Of a stretch of DNA of 64,000 nucleotides, positions 8,193 to 16,899 are shown piece after piece. The position numbers and the translations under genes are program-made. Below the pieces are notes generated by a model, which saw only the letters and a program-made list of their open reading frames with translations, made no database searches and was not told the DNA's origin. Source of the stretch: Pseudoduganella umbonata (lineage in GTDB: Bacteria; Pseudomonadota; Gammaproteobacteria; Burkholderiales; Burkholderiaceae_D); NCBI RefSeq assembly GCF_014192225.1, contig NZ_JACHXS010000001.1:398440-462439 (forward strand), written 5' to 3'. How positions within the stretch are numbered: the stretch's first letter is position 1; each line of letters begins with the position of its first letter.

Positions 8193-9250
8193 TGCGGTGC
8201 GTACTCCGCATTGCGCTCATCGAGCAGCGCGATCACGCGCCGCGCGCGGTTGGCGCCCGCGTCCACGTGGATGTCCACCATCGGCGGCTGGCCGAAGCGC
8301 TGCATGTTGTTCCACTGCGCTTCGATGATCTCGCGGTCTTCCTCGAAGGTGTCGGCGGTCTGCCGGTGGACCGTGTCCAGGTTGTCCGGCTGGTCGGGGT
8401 GGCTGGACGCGGCCATCGTCCAGAAATAATGCGACGTCGTCGCGGTTTCCGGCGTGATGCCATGGAAGCCGCGCATGTGGAAGCCGCCCCGGTCCGGATT
8501 GTCGATGGACTCCGAGCCGGCATCGACCGCCCCCGTAAAGATCTGCAGGTGGCTCACGTGGAAGTCGATTTCCTGCCAGCGGTCGATCAGGCCCTTGAAC
8601 GGCCACGCCGCGGTGTACGTCGCGGGCGGCTGGGAACTCTTCATCTGGCGTACCACGCGCACGTGTTCGCCGTCGGCGGCCACGTTGGTCGGCGCTTCCA
8701 TGTGCACGCGGGCATTGCCGCCGATGGTCTTGGTGTGTACGTAGCCGACGTGGCTCAGGTCCAGCAGGTTGTCGTGGATCAGCTGGTAGGGCGCCTGGTA
8801 GTGGAACGCGCCGCCCTTGAAGCGGTAGCGGGGATCGGCGTGCGCCGGCACGCGCGGCGGTTCGCAGTCCGGCTGGCCACCGGCTTTTCCGTCCACCTCG
8901 CGAGCCATCCAGATCCAGATCACCTGGTCCACGACCGCCACGGGGTAGGGCGCCACCCGCGCCTTGGTCGGGATCTTGCCTTGGCCCGGCACGTCGATGC
9001 ACTGGCCGTCCGCCGCGAACAGCAGGCCGTGGTAGCCGCAGCGCAGCGCGCCGTCCTCGACGCGCCCGCAAGAAAGCGGCAGGGCACGGTGGCAGCAGCG
9101 GTCTTCCAGCGCCGCGATCTTGCCCGCCGCGTCGCGGAACAGCACGACCGGGCGGCCGAGGAAGGTGCGGCCGAGCGGCGCATCCTTCACTTCCCAGTCG
9201 AAGCCGGCCACGTACCAGCGGTTGAGGGGGAAAGTTGCGGAATCAGTCAT
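8189..9250 (-). CDS. Rieske [2Fe-2S] aromatic ring-hydroxylating/O-demethylating oxygenase (VanA-like)
   Basis: 353 residues, the usual length for VanA/dicamba-demethylase-type single-subunit oxygenases. The Rieske ligands are C52-x-H54 and C71-x2-H74 (CCHRALP, CGYHG). The mononuclear iron site is the D-x2-H-x4-H pattern in DNLLDLSHVGYVH. It works with the VanB-type reductase encoded by the overlapping downstream gene, hydroxylating or demethylating an aromatic or cyclic carboxylate. A GGAGACC ribosome site precedes the ATG. The solitary ABC binding-protein gene lies just upstream on the same strand (12-bp gap), so all three are probably one transcript from the promoter near 10.45 kb. Substrate is unassigned; vanillate is only one possibility. 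Confidence 0.92.
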   Translation of the reverse strand: MTDSATFPLNRWYVAGFDWEVKDAPLGRTFLGRPVVLFRDAAGKIAALEDRCCHRALPLSCGRVEDGALRCGYHGLLFAADGQCIDVPGQGKIPTKARVAPYPVAVVDQVIWIWMAREVDGKAGGQPDCEPPRVPAHADPRYRFKGGAFHYQAPYQLIHDNLLDLSHVGYVHTKTIGGNARVHMEAPTNVAADGEHVRVVRQMKSSQPPATYTAAWPFKGLIDRWQEIDFHVSHLQIFTGAVDAGSESIDNPDRGGFHMRGFHGITPETATTSHYFWTMAASSHPDQPDNLDTVHRQTADTFEEDREIIEAQWNNMQRFGQPPMVDIHVDAGANRARRVIALLDERNAEYAPQ

Positions 9251-9261
9251 GTCGGTCTCCT

Positions 9262-10422
9262 TTAGTTCTTGACGGGGTCCTTGACCGCGTCGTAGCGGTC
9301 GATTTCACTGGCGACGAAGGCGCCGCCCTGCTTGTCGATGCGGCGGATGTAGATCGTCTGCACGATGTCGTTGGTGACGGCGTCGATGGTCACGGTGCCG
9401 CGCGGGCTGGCCGCGCTGTAGCCCTTCACCGCCGTCATGAAGGCCGGTCCGTCGGTCTTGCCACCCGTCTTGGCCAGCGTGGCGGCGATCAGCGCCATGC
9501 CGTCGTAGCCGGACGCCGCCAGGAAATTGGGCTCGAATTTGCCGTTCACGGTCTTCGCGAACTCGGCGCGGAAGCGCGCGTTGTCGGCGCCCGGGCGCGA
9601 ATATGAGTAGAAGCCCGCCGTGTAGATACCCGCCAGGCCTTCGCCGCCCTGTGCCAGCACGTCCTGGTCGGCCCAGCCTTCGCCGCCCAGGAAGCGGATG
9701 CCGGCCTTGTCCAGGCCCTTGTCCTTCCACGCCTTCATGAACGACACCATCGGCTGGCCGTTCGGCAGAAAAACGTGCACCGCATCCGGCTTCGCATCCT
9801 TGATCCGCTGTATATAGGCGCTGTAGTCGACGGTCGCCAGCGGCGCGCGCACCGAGCCGACGATCGCGCCGCCCGCCGCCTTGAAGGTCCGGTCGAACCA
9901 TTCCTCGCCATCGAGCCCCGGCGCATAGTCGGCCACGATCGAATACACCCTGCGCGAACCGGTCTTGTGCGCCCACTGCGCCAGCGGCACGACCGACTGG
10001 GCGATCGTGTAGGAGGTGCGGGTGACATACGGCGAGCGTTTCGTGATGCCCGAGGCGGCGGCGTTCATGACCACGAGCGGGCGCTTCGCCCGGTCGGCCA
10101 CGCTGGCGGCGGCCATCGCGTTCGGCGTGAAGACGAAGCCGGCGAGGATGTCGGCCTTGTCGCGGCTGACCAGTTCCGTGGCCAGGCGCTTGGCCACGTC
10201 GGCCTGCGGGCCGGTATCGTCGCGGTACAGCACTTCGATCTTCCGGCCGCCGGCGCTGGCGCCGTGCAGCCGCATCCAGGTGTCGATGCCGGCTTTCATC
10301 TGGGCGCCGCTGTGCGCCGCCGGGCCGGACAGGGAGGTGATGACGCCGATGCGGACCGGCTCGGCGGCGAAGGACATGAGGGAACAGGACAGCAGCGCGC
10401 TGCCGACAACAAGGTTGCGCAA
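9262..10422 (-). CDS. Liv-type ABC transporter substrate-binding protein (solitary)
   Basis: About 386 residues. I place the start at TTG 10422 because AAAGGAGA lies 6-7 bases ahead of it and the product then begins with a clean signal peptide ending SFAA; the frame is open further upstream. The mature protein opens with EPVRIGVITSLSGPAAHSG, the hallmark of the branched-chain amino-acid/aromatic-acid binding-protein family (Peripla_BP_6). It continues with the usual two-lobe pattern. No permease or ATPase genes are nearby, so it either uses a transporter encoded elsewhere or acts as a sensor. Position ahead of the Rieske pair suggests it binds the aromatic substrate or product of that enzyme. 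Confidence 0.88.
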   Translation of the reverse strand: MRNLVVGSALLSCSLMSFAAEPVRIGVITSLSGPAAHSGAQMKAGIDTWMRLHGASAGGRKIEVLYRDDTGPQADVAKRLATELVSRDKADILAGFVFTPNAMAAASVADRAKRPLVVMNAAASGITKRSPYVTRTSYTIAQSVVPLAQWAHKTGSRRVYSIVADYAPGLDGEEWFDRTFKAAGGAIVGSVRAPLATVDYSAYIQRIKDAKPDAVHVFLPNGQPMVSFMKAWKDKGLDKAGIRFLGGEGWADQDVLAQGGEGLAGIYTAGFYSYSRPGADNARFRAEFAKTVNGKFEPNFLAASGYDGMALIAATLAKTGGKTDGPAFMTAVKGYSAASPRGTVTIDAVTNDIVQTIYIRRIDKQGGAFVASEIDRYDAVKDPVKN

Positions 10423-10488
10423 GATCGTCTCCTTTGATGGTCGCGGGCCTTGACCGGCCCGTCGTGCAACGATCATCACGCAATTTCG

Positions 10489-10512
10489 TCTATCTGAAAA
10501 TGGAATCTATTG
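10489..10512 (-). promoter_or_regulatory. Possible fourth copy of the cluster 1 operator
   Basis: Read on the minus strand, toward the binding-protein/Rieske genes, this holds GATTCCATTTTCAG. The CCATTT block is at 10503-10498, preceded by an AT-rich half like those of the promoters at 11491, 17896 and 25726. The upstream half is offset by one base relative to the other three, so this is weaker evidence that the same regulator acts here. Confidence 0.4.
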
Positions 10513-10547
10513 CATAATCTGAATTCGAAAACGTAATAGAGGTGGGC

Positions 10548-11450
10548 GTGAAGGCATTCGACATGAACCTGCTGCCGGTGGCGCTGGCGGTGTTCGAAGA
10601 GAAGAGCGTGAGCGGCGCCGCGCGCCGCCTGGGCATGAGCCAGCCGGCCGTCAGCGTGGCCCTGAACAAGCTGCGCACGGCGCTGGGCGACCCGCTGTTC
10701 GTGCGCACCACGCAGGGCATGCAGGCGACGCCGCGCGCGCTGGACCTGATCGCGCCGACCCGCGACATCCTGCAAAGGCTGGAGACGGACGTGCTGGCGC
10801 GCCGCGATTTCGAGCCGGGCGCCACACGCAGGCGTTTCACGCTGGCGCTGTCGGACATCGGCGAGATGACCTTTCTGCCGAAGCTGCTCGACCGGCTGCA
10901 GCGCGACGCGCCGGATGCGTCGATCAGCTCCGTCAGCATGCCGCCGGACGAGCTGGCGCGCGCCCTGGAAAGCGGCGACGTGGACCTGGCGGTCGGCTAT
11001 TTTCCCGACCTGCACCAGCGCAACCTGTTCCAGCAGCGGCTGTTCTCGCACGATTTCATCTGCCTGCTGCGGCAGGGGCATCCCTACCGCGCGCGGCGGC
11101 TCACGCTCGACGCGTTCCTGGAAATGGGGCATGCGGTGATCAAGGCGGAAGGCCGCAGCCAGGAGGTATTCGAACAGTTCCTCGCACGGCAACGCATCGA
11201 AAGGAGGGTGGTGCTGTCGACGCCGCACTTCATGTCGATCCCGTTCCTGATCGCCGCGAGCGACCTGGTGGTGACGGTGCCGCGGGCCGTGGGCGAGTCG
11301 TTCGCCAGGCTGGCGGACATCCGCCTGCTCGAACCTCCGCTGGAAATACCGCCGTTCGACCTGAAGCAGCACTGGCACCGCAAGTACCACAAGGACGGTG
11401 CCAGCATGTGGCTGCGCGGGCTGCTGGTCGAACTGTTCGGCGCCGGCTGA
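10548..11450 (+). CDS. LysR family regulator (NodD/LinR-like), cluster 1
   Basis: 300 residues from the GTG at 10548, chosen because AGAGG lies 5 bases ahead; a GTG at 10542 is possible. The HTH is textbook (FEEKSVSGAARRLGMSQPAV) followed by LRTALGDPLFVRTTQGMQATPRA. That 'DPLFVR' form is typical of the NodD/PcpR/LinR branch, many of which control aromatic catabolism. It faces the binding-protein/Rieske operon and precedes the seven-gene operon at 11592. Its close neighbours carry shared T-N11-A sites, so it is one of two candidates (the other is the LysR gene ending at 24638) to control the whole cluster. Confidence 0.92.
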   Translation: MKAFDMNLLPVALAVFEEKSVSGAARRLGMSQPAVSVALNKLRTALGDPLFVRTTQGMQATPRALDLIAPTRDILQRLETDVLARRDFEPGATRRRFTLALSDIGEMTFLPKLLDRLQRDAPDASISSVSMPPDELARALESGDVDLAVGYFPDLHQRNLFQQRLFSHDFICLLRQGHPYRARRLTLDAFLEMGHAVIKAEGRSQEVFEQFLARQRIERRVVLSTPHFMSIPFLIAASDLVVTVPRAVGESFARLADIRLLEPPLEIPPFDLKQHWHRKYHKDGASMWLRGLLVELFGAG

Positions 11451-11490
11451 CCCGCCGCGGGGCCAGGTATCGGTCCCGTCGATGGCTGCC

Positions 11491-11534
11491 ATGGAAATTA
11501 TCCATTTTTCGCCGCCGCTTCCCTTCTCTATATT
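11491..11534 (+). promoter_or_regulatory. Cluster 1 operator-promoter copy 1
   Basis: The site opens with the near-perfect palindrome ATGGA-AATTA-TCCAT (11491-11505), containing a LysR-type T-N11-A (11492-11504). A TTT block, then CG-rich CGCCGCCG and a -10 like TATATT (11529-11534) follow. The same elements occur in the same order and spacing at 17896 and 25726. The predicted start of transcription is about 50 bp before the hydrolase ATG. Confidence 0.65.
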
Positions 11535-11591
11535 GCCAGCATGCCCGGCCCGCACCGGCCGGCGAGCAACCCATAGAAGAAGGATCACAGC

Positions 11592-12764
11592 ATGTTCAAG
11601 TACTTCCCGACCAACTACGTCTGGAACCTGTCGGTCGACCTGGCCATCGAAATGGGCGCCAAAATCGGCGAGATCGAAGAGATGTGCGCGCCGCTGCAGG
11701 AAGCGGCACGCCAGCCCGATGCCGATGGCACCCGCGCCTTCCGCGCCACCTGGTCCACGATGGCCGACAAGCTGTGCGGCCTGGCCGAGGAAGACGAGCG
11801 GCGCGGCCGCCTGATCTCCGCCGGCGACAAATACGGCCGCGCCGCGACCTATTACCTGACCGCCGAGCGGCTGCAGGCGCATGGCGCGCCGGGCCGCGTC
11901 GAGCTCTACAAGCGCTTCCTCGACGTGTTCGCCCGCGGCATCCGCCTGGCCGGCGAGAACTGCGAGCGCGTCGAGATCCCCTACGGCGACGGCCACATCG
12001 CCGGCCTGTTCGTGCGGGCCGAGGGAGTGGAAGGACCGGCGCCGATCCTGGTGCAGGTCAACGGCCTCGATTCCACCAAGGAGATGAAGTACCGCGTCGG
12101 CCTGCCGCGCTGGCTGGCGCAGCGCGGCGTGTCGTCGCTCGTCATCGACCAGCCTGGCACCGGCGAAGCCCTGCGCCTGCACGGCATGACGGCGGTATTC
12201 GACAGCGAACGGTGGGCGTCGAAAGTCGTCGACTGGCTGGAATCGACACCAGAGCGCCGGGCCGACGTCGATCCGAAGCGCATCGGCCTGGAAGGCGTAT
12301 CGCTGGGCGGCTACTACTGCCCGCGTGCGGTGGCCTTCGAGCCGCGCTTCGCCTGCGGTGTGGTGTGGGGCGCGAACCACGACTGGCGCGACGTGCAGAA
12401 ACGCCGGCTGGCCAAGGAGGGCAGCTTCCCGGTACCCCATTACTGGGAACACGTGCGCTGGGTGTGGGGTGCCAAGGACATGGACGACTTCATGCGCATC
12501 GCCGAGAACGTGCACCTCGACGGCGTGCTGGACCGGATCAAGGTGCCGTTCCTCGTCACCCACGGCGAGAAGGATTCGCAGATCCCGCTGCACTGGGCAC
12601 AGCGCACCTACGACCAGCTCGTGAACAGCCCGGGGCGCGAGCTGAAGGTCTTCACGGACCGCGAAGGCGGCGTGCAGCACTCCAGTTTCGACAATTCCGC
12701 CAATGCCGGCGCGTACATCGCGGACTGGGTGGCGGAGACGCTGGGCGGACGCACCGCCGTTTAA
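11592..12764 (+). CDS. Alpha/beta hydrolase, C-C hydrolase type (FrsA/DHPON-hydrolase-like)
   Basis: 390 residues: an N-terminal helical cap of about 120 residues and then a C-terminal alpha/beta hydrolase core. That is the arrangement of 2,6-dihydroxypseudooxynicotine hydrolase and FrsA/DUF1100-like enzymes that cleave C-C bonds in 1,3-diketone-like ring-fission products. The nucleophile elbow is G-V-S237-L-G-G; THGEKDSQIP carries the probable acid and GVQHSSFDN the catalytic His. No signal peptide, so cytoplasmic. It is first in a seven-gene operon with a ring-cleavage VOC enzyme and a fumarylacetoacetase-type hydrolase, consistent with a role after ring opening. Exact substrate unknown. 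Confidence 0.87.
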   Translation: MFKYFPTNYVWNLSVDLAIEMGAKIGEIEEMCAPLQEAARQPDADGTRAFRATWSTMADKLCGLAEEDERRGRLISAGDKYGRAATYYLTAERLQAHGAPGRVELYKRFLDVFARGIRLAGENCERVEIPYGDGHIAGLFVRAEGVEGPAPILVQVNGLDSTKEMKYRVGLPRWLAQRGVSSLVIDQPGTGEALRLHGMTAVFDSERWASKVVDWLESTPERRADVDPKRIGLEGVSLGGYYCPRAVAFEPRFACGVVWGANHDWRDVQKRRLAKEGSFPVPHYWEHVRWVWGAKDMDDFMRIAENVHLDGVLDRIKVPFLVTHGEKDSQIPLHWAQRTYDQLVNSPGRELKVFTDREGGVQHSSFDNSANAGAYIADWVAETLGGRTAV

Positions 12765-12789
12765 GCGAGCCACGGCAGTTCGCGTCACT

Positions 12790-12818
12790 GGTGTCGGACA
12801 CCGCAGGTGTCGGACACC
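12790..12818. repeat. Tandem pair of the palindrome GGTGTCGGACACC
   Basis: Two identical 13-bp copies (12790-12802 and 12806-12818), each palindromic around a 3-base centre and separated by GCA. They lie in the gap between the hydrolase and VOC genes of the operon. They can form small hairpins in the mRNA and may affect transcript stability. The element resembles the short palindromes elsewhere in this window but is a different family. Confidence 0.6.
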
Positions 12819-12867
12819 AGGCACCAGCACCACCAGACATCACACATCAGACTCTCCAGGAGACAAC

Positions 12868-13815
12868 ATGAACATCATCGGACCCGACGCGCTGGTCTTC
12901 GGCGTGGACGACTTGGCCGCCTGCGCGCAATACCTGACCGACTACGGCCTGAAACCCGCCGGCAACGGCCGCTTCGAGGCGCTGGACGGCACCGCCATCG
13001 TGCTGGCACACAAGGACGACGCCAGCCTGCCGCCGCCGATGGGCACGGCCAGCATGCTGCGCAAGACCACCTACGGCGTGGCCGACGAGGCGACGCTCGG
13101 CGCCATCGCCGAGGAACTTGGCCGCGACCGCGAAGTGAAGCGCCTGCCCGACGGCAGCATCGAGTCCGTCGACGACATGGGCTTCGTGCTGGGCTTCCAG
13201 GTCACCGTGCGCCGCGCGCTGGACATGCCGGCCGAAACCATCAACGCCCCCGGCGCGCCGGCGCAGCGCAAGCCGAACGTGGTCGCCGTCGACGAGAACG
13301 CGCCGGCGCTGCCGCGCACGCTTTCGCATGCCGTCTACTTCGTGCCCGACGTGGCGCGTGCGGAGCAGTTCTACGTGGAGCGCCTGGGCTTTGCGTGCAC
13401 CGACCGCCTGGTGGGCGCCGGCCCGTTCCTGCGTCCGGCCGGCACGCTGGACCACCATACGCTGTTCCTGATCCAGACCCCGCCGTTCATGAAGGGCATC
13501 GAGCACTTCACGTTCCACATGGGCGGCCCGACCGAGGTGATGCAAGCCGGCTCGCGCTTCGTCAACAAGGGCTACCAGTCGTTCTGGGGTCCGGGGCGCC
13601 ACAAGATGGGCTCGAACTGGTTCTGGTATTTCAACTCGCCGCTGGGTTGCCATGTCGAGTACGACGCCGACATGGACCTGCACGACGAGGAATGGACTGC
13701 CCGCGCGGCGCCGGCGGGCGCCGATGCCTCGCAGCTGTTCCTGTTCGAGAAGCGCGAGAACTGGGCGCCGGGCGGCCCGCCACCGGGCGCCGCGGGAGCC
13801 GCGGAACGCCACTGA
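12868..13815 (+). CDS. VOC-family extradiol-dioxygenase-like protein (intact)
   Basis: 315 residues from the ATG at 12868, which has an AGGAGA ribosome site; the frame is open for 55 codons upstream but those lack a start signal. Two vicinal-oxygen-chelate modules are visible. The C-terminal module carries the apparent metal triad H154 (LSHAVYF), H213 (EHFTFHMGG) and E264 (GCHVEYDADMD), as in Fe/Mn-dependent extradiol dioxygenases. Predicted role is meta-cleavage of a catechol-like ring between the oxygenase steps and the hydrolases of this operon. A paralogue at 53037 shares the FWYF segment and layout but carries a stop codon at the Glu ligand. Confidence 0.88.
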   Translation: MNIIGPDALVFGVDDLAACAQYLTDYGLKPAGNGRFEALDGTAIVLAHKDDASLPPPMGTASMLRKTTYGVADEATLGAIAEELGRDREVKRLPDGSIESVDDMGFVLGFQVTVRRALDMPAETINAPGAPAQRKPNVVAVDENAPALPRTLSHAVYFVPDVARAEQFYVERLGFACTDRLVGAGPFLRPAGTLDHHTLFLIQTPPFMKGIEHFTFHMGGPTEVMQAGSRFVNKGYQSFWGPGRHKMGSNWFWYFNSPLGCHVEYDADMDLHDEEWTARAAPAGADASQLFLFEKRENWAPGGPPPGAAGAAERH

Positions 13816-14174
13816 TGGCGGCCGTGCTCCTGTGCCGCCTGGAAGACATACCGGACGGCGCGTCGCGCGGCTTCGATCCGCACGGCGAGGGGCGCGACAC
13901 GGTGCTGGTGGTGCGGCAGGGCGGCACGGTCCACGGCTGGCGCGACGCGTGTCCGCATTATGGAACCACGCCGCTGGCCTGGCGCAAGGATGCCTACCTG
14001 AACGCCGGCGGCACCAGCATCGTCTGCGCCGCCCACGGCGCGCTGTTCGACATCGCCACCGGCGTCTGCACGCTGGGGCCCTGCCTGGGGCAGGGCCTGC
14101 AGCGCGTCGAGCTGCTGCTTACACCCGATAACGATATTTACATAGCGCCGCAAGGCGCAAGGAGACCAACATGA
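13815..14174 (+). CDS. Rieske-type [2Fe-2S] ferredoxin
   Basis: A 119-residue single-domain Rieske protein. The ligands are C46-P-H48 and C71-A-A-H74; the surrounding CPHYGTTPLAW and CAAHGALFDIATG are classic. It starts at an ATG overlapping the VOC stop (TGATG) and ends 4 bp inside the next gene (ATGA), so it is tightly coupled in the operon. It most likely carries electrons to an oxygenase, either the flavin- or Rieske-type one of this cluster. No membrane anchor is present. Confidence 0.9.
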   Translation: MAAVLLCRLEDIPDGASRGFDPHGEGRDTVLVVRQGGTVHGWRDACPHYGTTPLAWRKDAYLNAGGTSIVCAAHGALFDIATGVCTLGPCLGQGLQRVELLLTPDNDIYIAPQGARRPT

Positions 14175-15301
14175 CGAATCCAGTCCAACGCGCGCTGATC
14201 GTCGGCGGCGGCTTTTCCGGCATGGCCGCCGCCATCGAACTGAGAAAGCGCGGCATCGGCGTCGACCTCGTCGAGATCGATGCCGGATGGCGCTCGTACG
14301 GCGCCGGCATCAGCCTGGGCGGCGCCACGCTGCGCGCATTCCGCACGCTGGGCGTGCTGGACGAATTCGTGCGGCGCGGATCCGCGCACGACAACGTCGA
14401 CCTGCACACGTCCGGCGGGCACCACATCGCCACCCTGCCCACGCCCCGCCTGGCCGGGCCGGACGTGCCGGGCGGCGGCGCCATCATGCGCCCCGTGCTG
14501 GCGGCGATCCTGGCCGAGGCGACCCGTGCTTCCGGTACCGATGTGCGCCTGGGCTGCACCTTCGCATCGTTCGCGCAGGATGCCGACGGCGTCGACGTGG
14601 CTTTTACCGACGGCAGCAGCGGCCGCTACGACCTGGTGATCGGCGCGGACGGCCTGTATTCGGCGATGCGCAACGCGCTGTTCCCGGGTGCCGCGGGACC
14701 GCAGTACACGGGGCAGGGCGTATGGCGCGCCGTGCTGCCGAGGCCGGCATACATCGACCACGCGATGATGTGGCTGGGGCCGAAGATCAAGGCCGGCGTC
14801 GCGCCCGTGTCGGACGACCAGATGTACCTGTACGTGACGGAAGACCGCGCCGAGCGCACCTATGTCGATCCGGCGCAGTTCCTGCCGATGCTGCGCGACC
14901 TGCTGGCGCCGTTCGACGTGCCCGCGCTGCAGGCCATCCGGTCGCGGCTGGCGGAGGATTCGCAGGTCATCTACCGGCCGCTGGAAGGCCTGCTGCTGCC
15001 GCGTCCGTGGCACCGCGGCCGTGTCGTGCTGATCGGCGACACGGTGCACGCCACCACGCCGCACATGGCATCGGGCGCCTGCATCGGCATCGAGGACGCG
15101 ATCGTGCTGGCCGAGGAACTGGAACGCCAGCCCGGCGTCGATGCCGCACTGGCCGCGTTCGAGGAGCGGCGCTGGGAACGCTGCCGCATGGTGGTCGAGA
15201 ACTCCGGCCGCCTCGGCGAGATCGAGATCACCGGCGGCGACAAGGCCGAGCACGGCCGCATCATGCGCGAGACGCTGGTCGCGCTGGCCCAGACGATCTG
15301 A
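14171..15301 (+). CDS. FAD-dependent aromatic monooxygenase (PHBH fold)
   Basis: 376 residues. The N-terminal dinucleotide fold is ALIVGGGFSGMAAAIELRKR. The central DLVIGADGLYSAMR is the FAD/NADPH 'DG' motif, and VLIGDTVHATTPHMASGACI is the 'GD' FAD motif. These define class A flavoprotein hydroxylases such as salicylate and 3-hydroxybenzoate hydroxylases. It probably adds a hydroxyl to the aromatic ring before extradiol cleavage. The gene overlaps the Rieske ferredoxin gene by 4 bp, although enzymes of this class normally need no ferredoxin. Confidence 0.92.
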   Translation: MTNPVQRALIVGGGFSGMAAAIELRKRGIGVDLVEIDAGWRSYGAGISLGGATLRAFRTLGVLDEFVRRGSAHDNVDLHTSGGHHIATLPTPRLAGPDVPGGGAIMRPVLAAILAEATRASGTDVRLGCTFASFAQDADGVDVAFTDGSSGRYDLVIGADGLYSAMRNALFPGAAGPQYTGQGVWRAVLPRPAYIDHAMMWLGPKIKAGVAPVSDDQMYLYVTEDRAERTYVDPAQFLPMLRDLLAPFDVPALQAIRSRLAEDSQVIYRPLEGLLLPRPWHRGRVVLIGDTVHATTPHMASGACIGIEDAIVLAEELERQPGVDAALAAFEERRWERCRMVVENSGRLGEIEITGGDKAEHGRIMRETLVALAQTI

Positions 15302-15310
15302 GGGCGGCGC

Positions 15311-15904
15311 ATGGAAACCCTGAAACCCGTCCGCCGCATCGTCACCGGCCACGACGCCGCCGGCAAGGCGATCGTCGCCGAGGCCGGGCCGCTGCCGACC
15401 GTGGTGCCGATCGAGAAGATCCCGGGCACCGTGTTCCATGAAATCTGGTCCACGGCCGCCACGCCGGCCCCGGTCGGCAATGGCGCCGACCCGACCGCCG
15501 GCCCGCTCGTGCTGCCGCCGCCGCGCCACGGCTCGCGCATCCGCATCGTCGACATTCCGCCCGATACCGACGACTTCCTGGCGCAGGGCGCGGCGCGGAT
15601 GAAGGATGCCTTCACGCAGATCGGCGACGCCGCCGCGTCCACCGTCAAGGCCGATTCCCCGCACCCGCTGATGCACCGGACCGAGTCGGTCGACTACGGC
15701 ATCGTGCTCGAAGGCGCGATGACGCTCGTGCTCGACGACAGCGAAGTGCCGCTGGCGCAGGGCGATATCGTGATCCAGCGCGGCACCAACCACGCGTGGG
15801 CGAACCGCTCGGGCGCCATGTGCCGGATGCTGTTCGTGCTGCTCGACGGCGAATATGAACCCGAACTGCGCGCCGCGCTGGCGGCGCGCGAGGAGAAACA
15901 ATGA
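15311..15904 (+). CDS. Cupin-domain protein
   Basis: 197 residues with one conserved cupin barrel in the C-terminal half. Motif 1 is around DYGIVLEGAMTLVLDD and motif 2 around GDIVIQRGTNHAWANRS, which supplies a metal-ligand His. Single-domain cupins of this type in catabolic operons are often isomerases, dioxygenases or small-molecule sensors; nothing here decides among them. The N-terminal 90 residues are not recognisable. Its last 4 bp overlap the fumarylacetoacetase-type gene (ATGA), so translation is coupled. Confidence 0.83.
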   Translation: METLKPVRRIVTGHDAAGKAIVAEAGPLPTVVPIEKIPGTVFHEIWSTAATPAPVGNGADPTAGPLVLPPPRHGSRIRIVDIPPDTDDFLAQGAARMKDAFTQIGDAAASTVKADSPHPLMHRTESVDYGIVLEGAMTLVLDDSEVPLAQGDIVIQRGTNHAWANRSGAMCRMLFVLLDGEYEPELRAALAAREEKQ

Positions 15905-16890
15905 AATTCGCAACACTGAAATCGGCCGCTCCGGATGGCCGGCTGGCCGTCGTCTCGCGCGACCTGTCGCGCGCCGTCGATGCAGGTTCCATCGCCGCCA
16001 CCCTGCTCGACGCGGTCGAGCGCTGGGATGACGTGCAGGCGCCGCTGCGGGCGCTGTACGACAGCCTGAATGAAGGCTCGGCCGAAGGCAGTTTCCCGTT
16101 CGACCCGGCGGCCTGCGCGGCGCCGCTGCCGCGCACCTGGCAGTGGTGCGACGCCTCCGCGTTCCTGAACCACGGCCGGCTGATGGAGCGGGCCTTCAAT
16201 ACCGAACCCATCCCGGATTTCGACACGATTCCCGTGATGTACCAGGGCGCTTCGGACGATTTCCTCGGCCCGCGCGACGACGTGCCGCTGCCGGACGAAA
16301 GCCTGGGCATCGACTTCGAAGGCGAGTTCGGCGTGATCACCGGCCCTGTGCCGATGGGCGCTGACGCCGCCGCGGCGCTGCGCCAGGTGCGGTTGCTGGT
16401 GCAGATCAACGACTGGAGCCTGCGCAAGCTGGGGCCGCGCGAGATGAAGACGGGCTTCGGCTTCTTCCAGTGCAAGCCGTCGACCAGTTTCGCGCCGGTC
16501 GCCATCACGCCGGACGAACTGGGCGACGCCTGGCATGACGGCCGCGTCAAGCTGGACCTGCACGTGCAGTGGAACGGCGCGTGGTTCGGCAATCCGAACG
16601 GCGCCGAAATGAACTACAGCTTCGGCCAGCTGATCGCCCATGCGGCGCGCACGCGGCGCCTGTCGGCCGGCACCGTGATCGGTTCGGGCACCGTGTCGAA
16701 CGAGAGCCGCGCGGCGGGTTCGGCCTGCATCGCCGAGCGCCGCGTGATCGAGATCATCGACGACGGCGCGCCGCGCACGGAGTTCATGCGCTTCGGCGAC
16801 CGCGTGTGGATGGAGGCGCGGGACGGGGCGGGCAATGCGCCGTTCGGCACCATCGACCAGCGCGTGGTCCTTGCCCCCGCCGCGGACTGA
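15901..16890 (+). CDS. Fumarylacetoacetate hydrolase family protein
   Basis: 329 residues. The family's divalent-metal site is visible in SLGIDFEGEFGVITG (the E-x-E ligands) and LLVQINDWSLRK (Asp), followed by the GFGFFQCKPSTSFAPV block. Members hydrolyse C-C bonds of acylpyruvates or decarboxylate and hydrate meta-cleavage products. With the VOC enzyme and the alpha/beta hydrolase in the same operon, a late step in ring-fission product breakdown is likely. It starts inside the last codons of the cupin gene. Whether it acts on fumarylpyruvate, an oxalocrotonate or something else cannot be decided. Confidence 0.9.
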   Translation: MKFATLKSAAPDGRLAVVSRDLSRAVDAGSIAATLLDAVERWDDVQAPLRALYDSLNEGSAEGSFPFDPAACAAPLPRTWQWCDASAFLNHGRLMERAFNTEPIPDFDTIPVMYQGASDDFLGPRDDVPLPDESLGIDFEGEFGVITGPVPMGADAAAALRQVRLLVQINDWSLRKLGPREMKTGFGFFQCKPSTSFAPVAITPDELGDAWHDGRVKLDLHVQWNGAWFGNPNGAEMNYSFGQLIAHAARTRRLSAGTVIGSGTVSNESRAAGSACIAERRVIEIIDDGAPRTEFMRFGDRVWMEARDGAGNAPFGTIDQRVVLAPAAD

Positions 16891-16899
16891 GGGCGGGCC

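Noticed and set aside
12703..12867. An earlier start for the VOC gene extending 55 codons upstream
   Set aside because: The extension runs through the preceding gene and the GGTGTCGGACACC pair and lacks a ribosome site, whereas ATG 12868 has AGGAGA.
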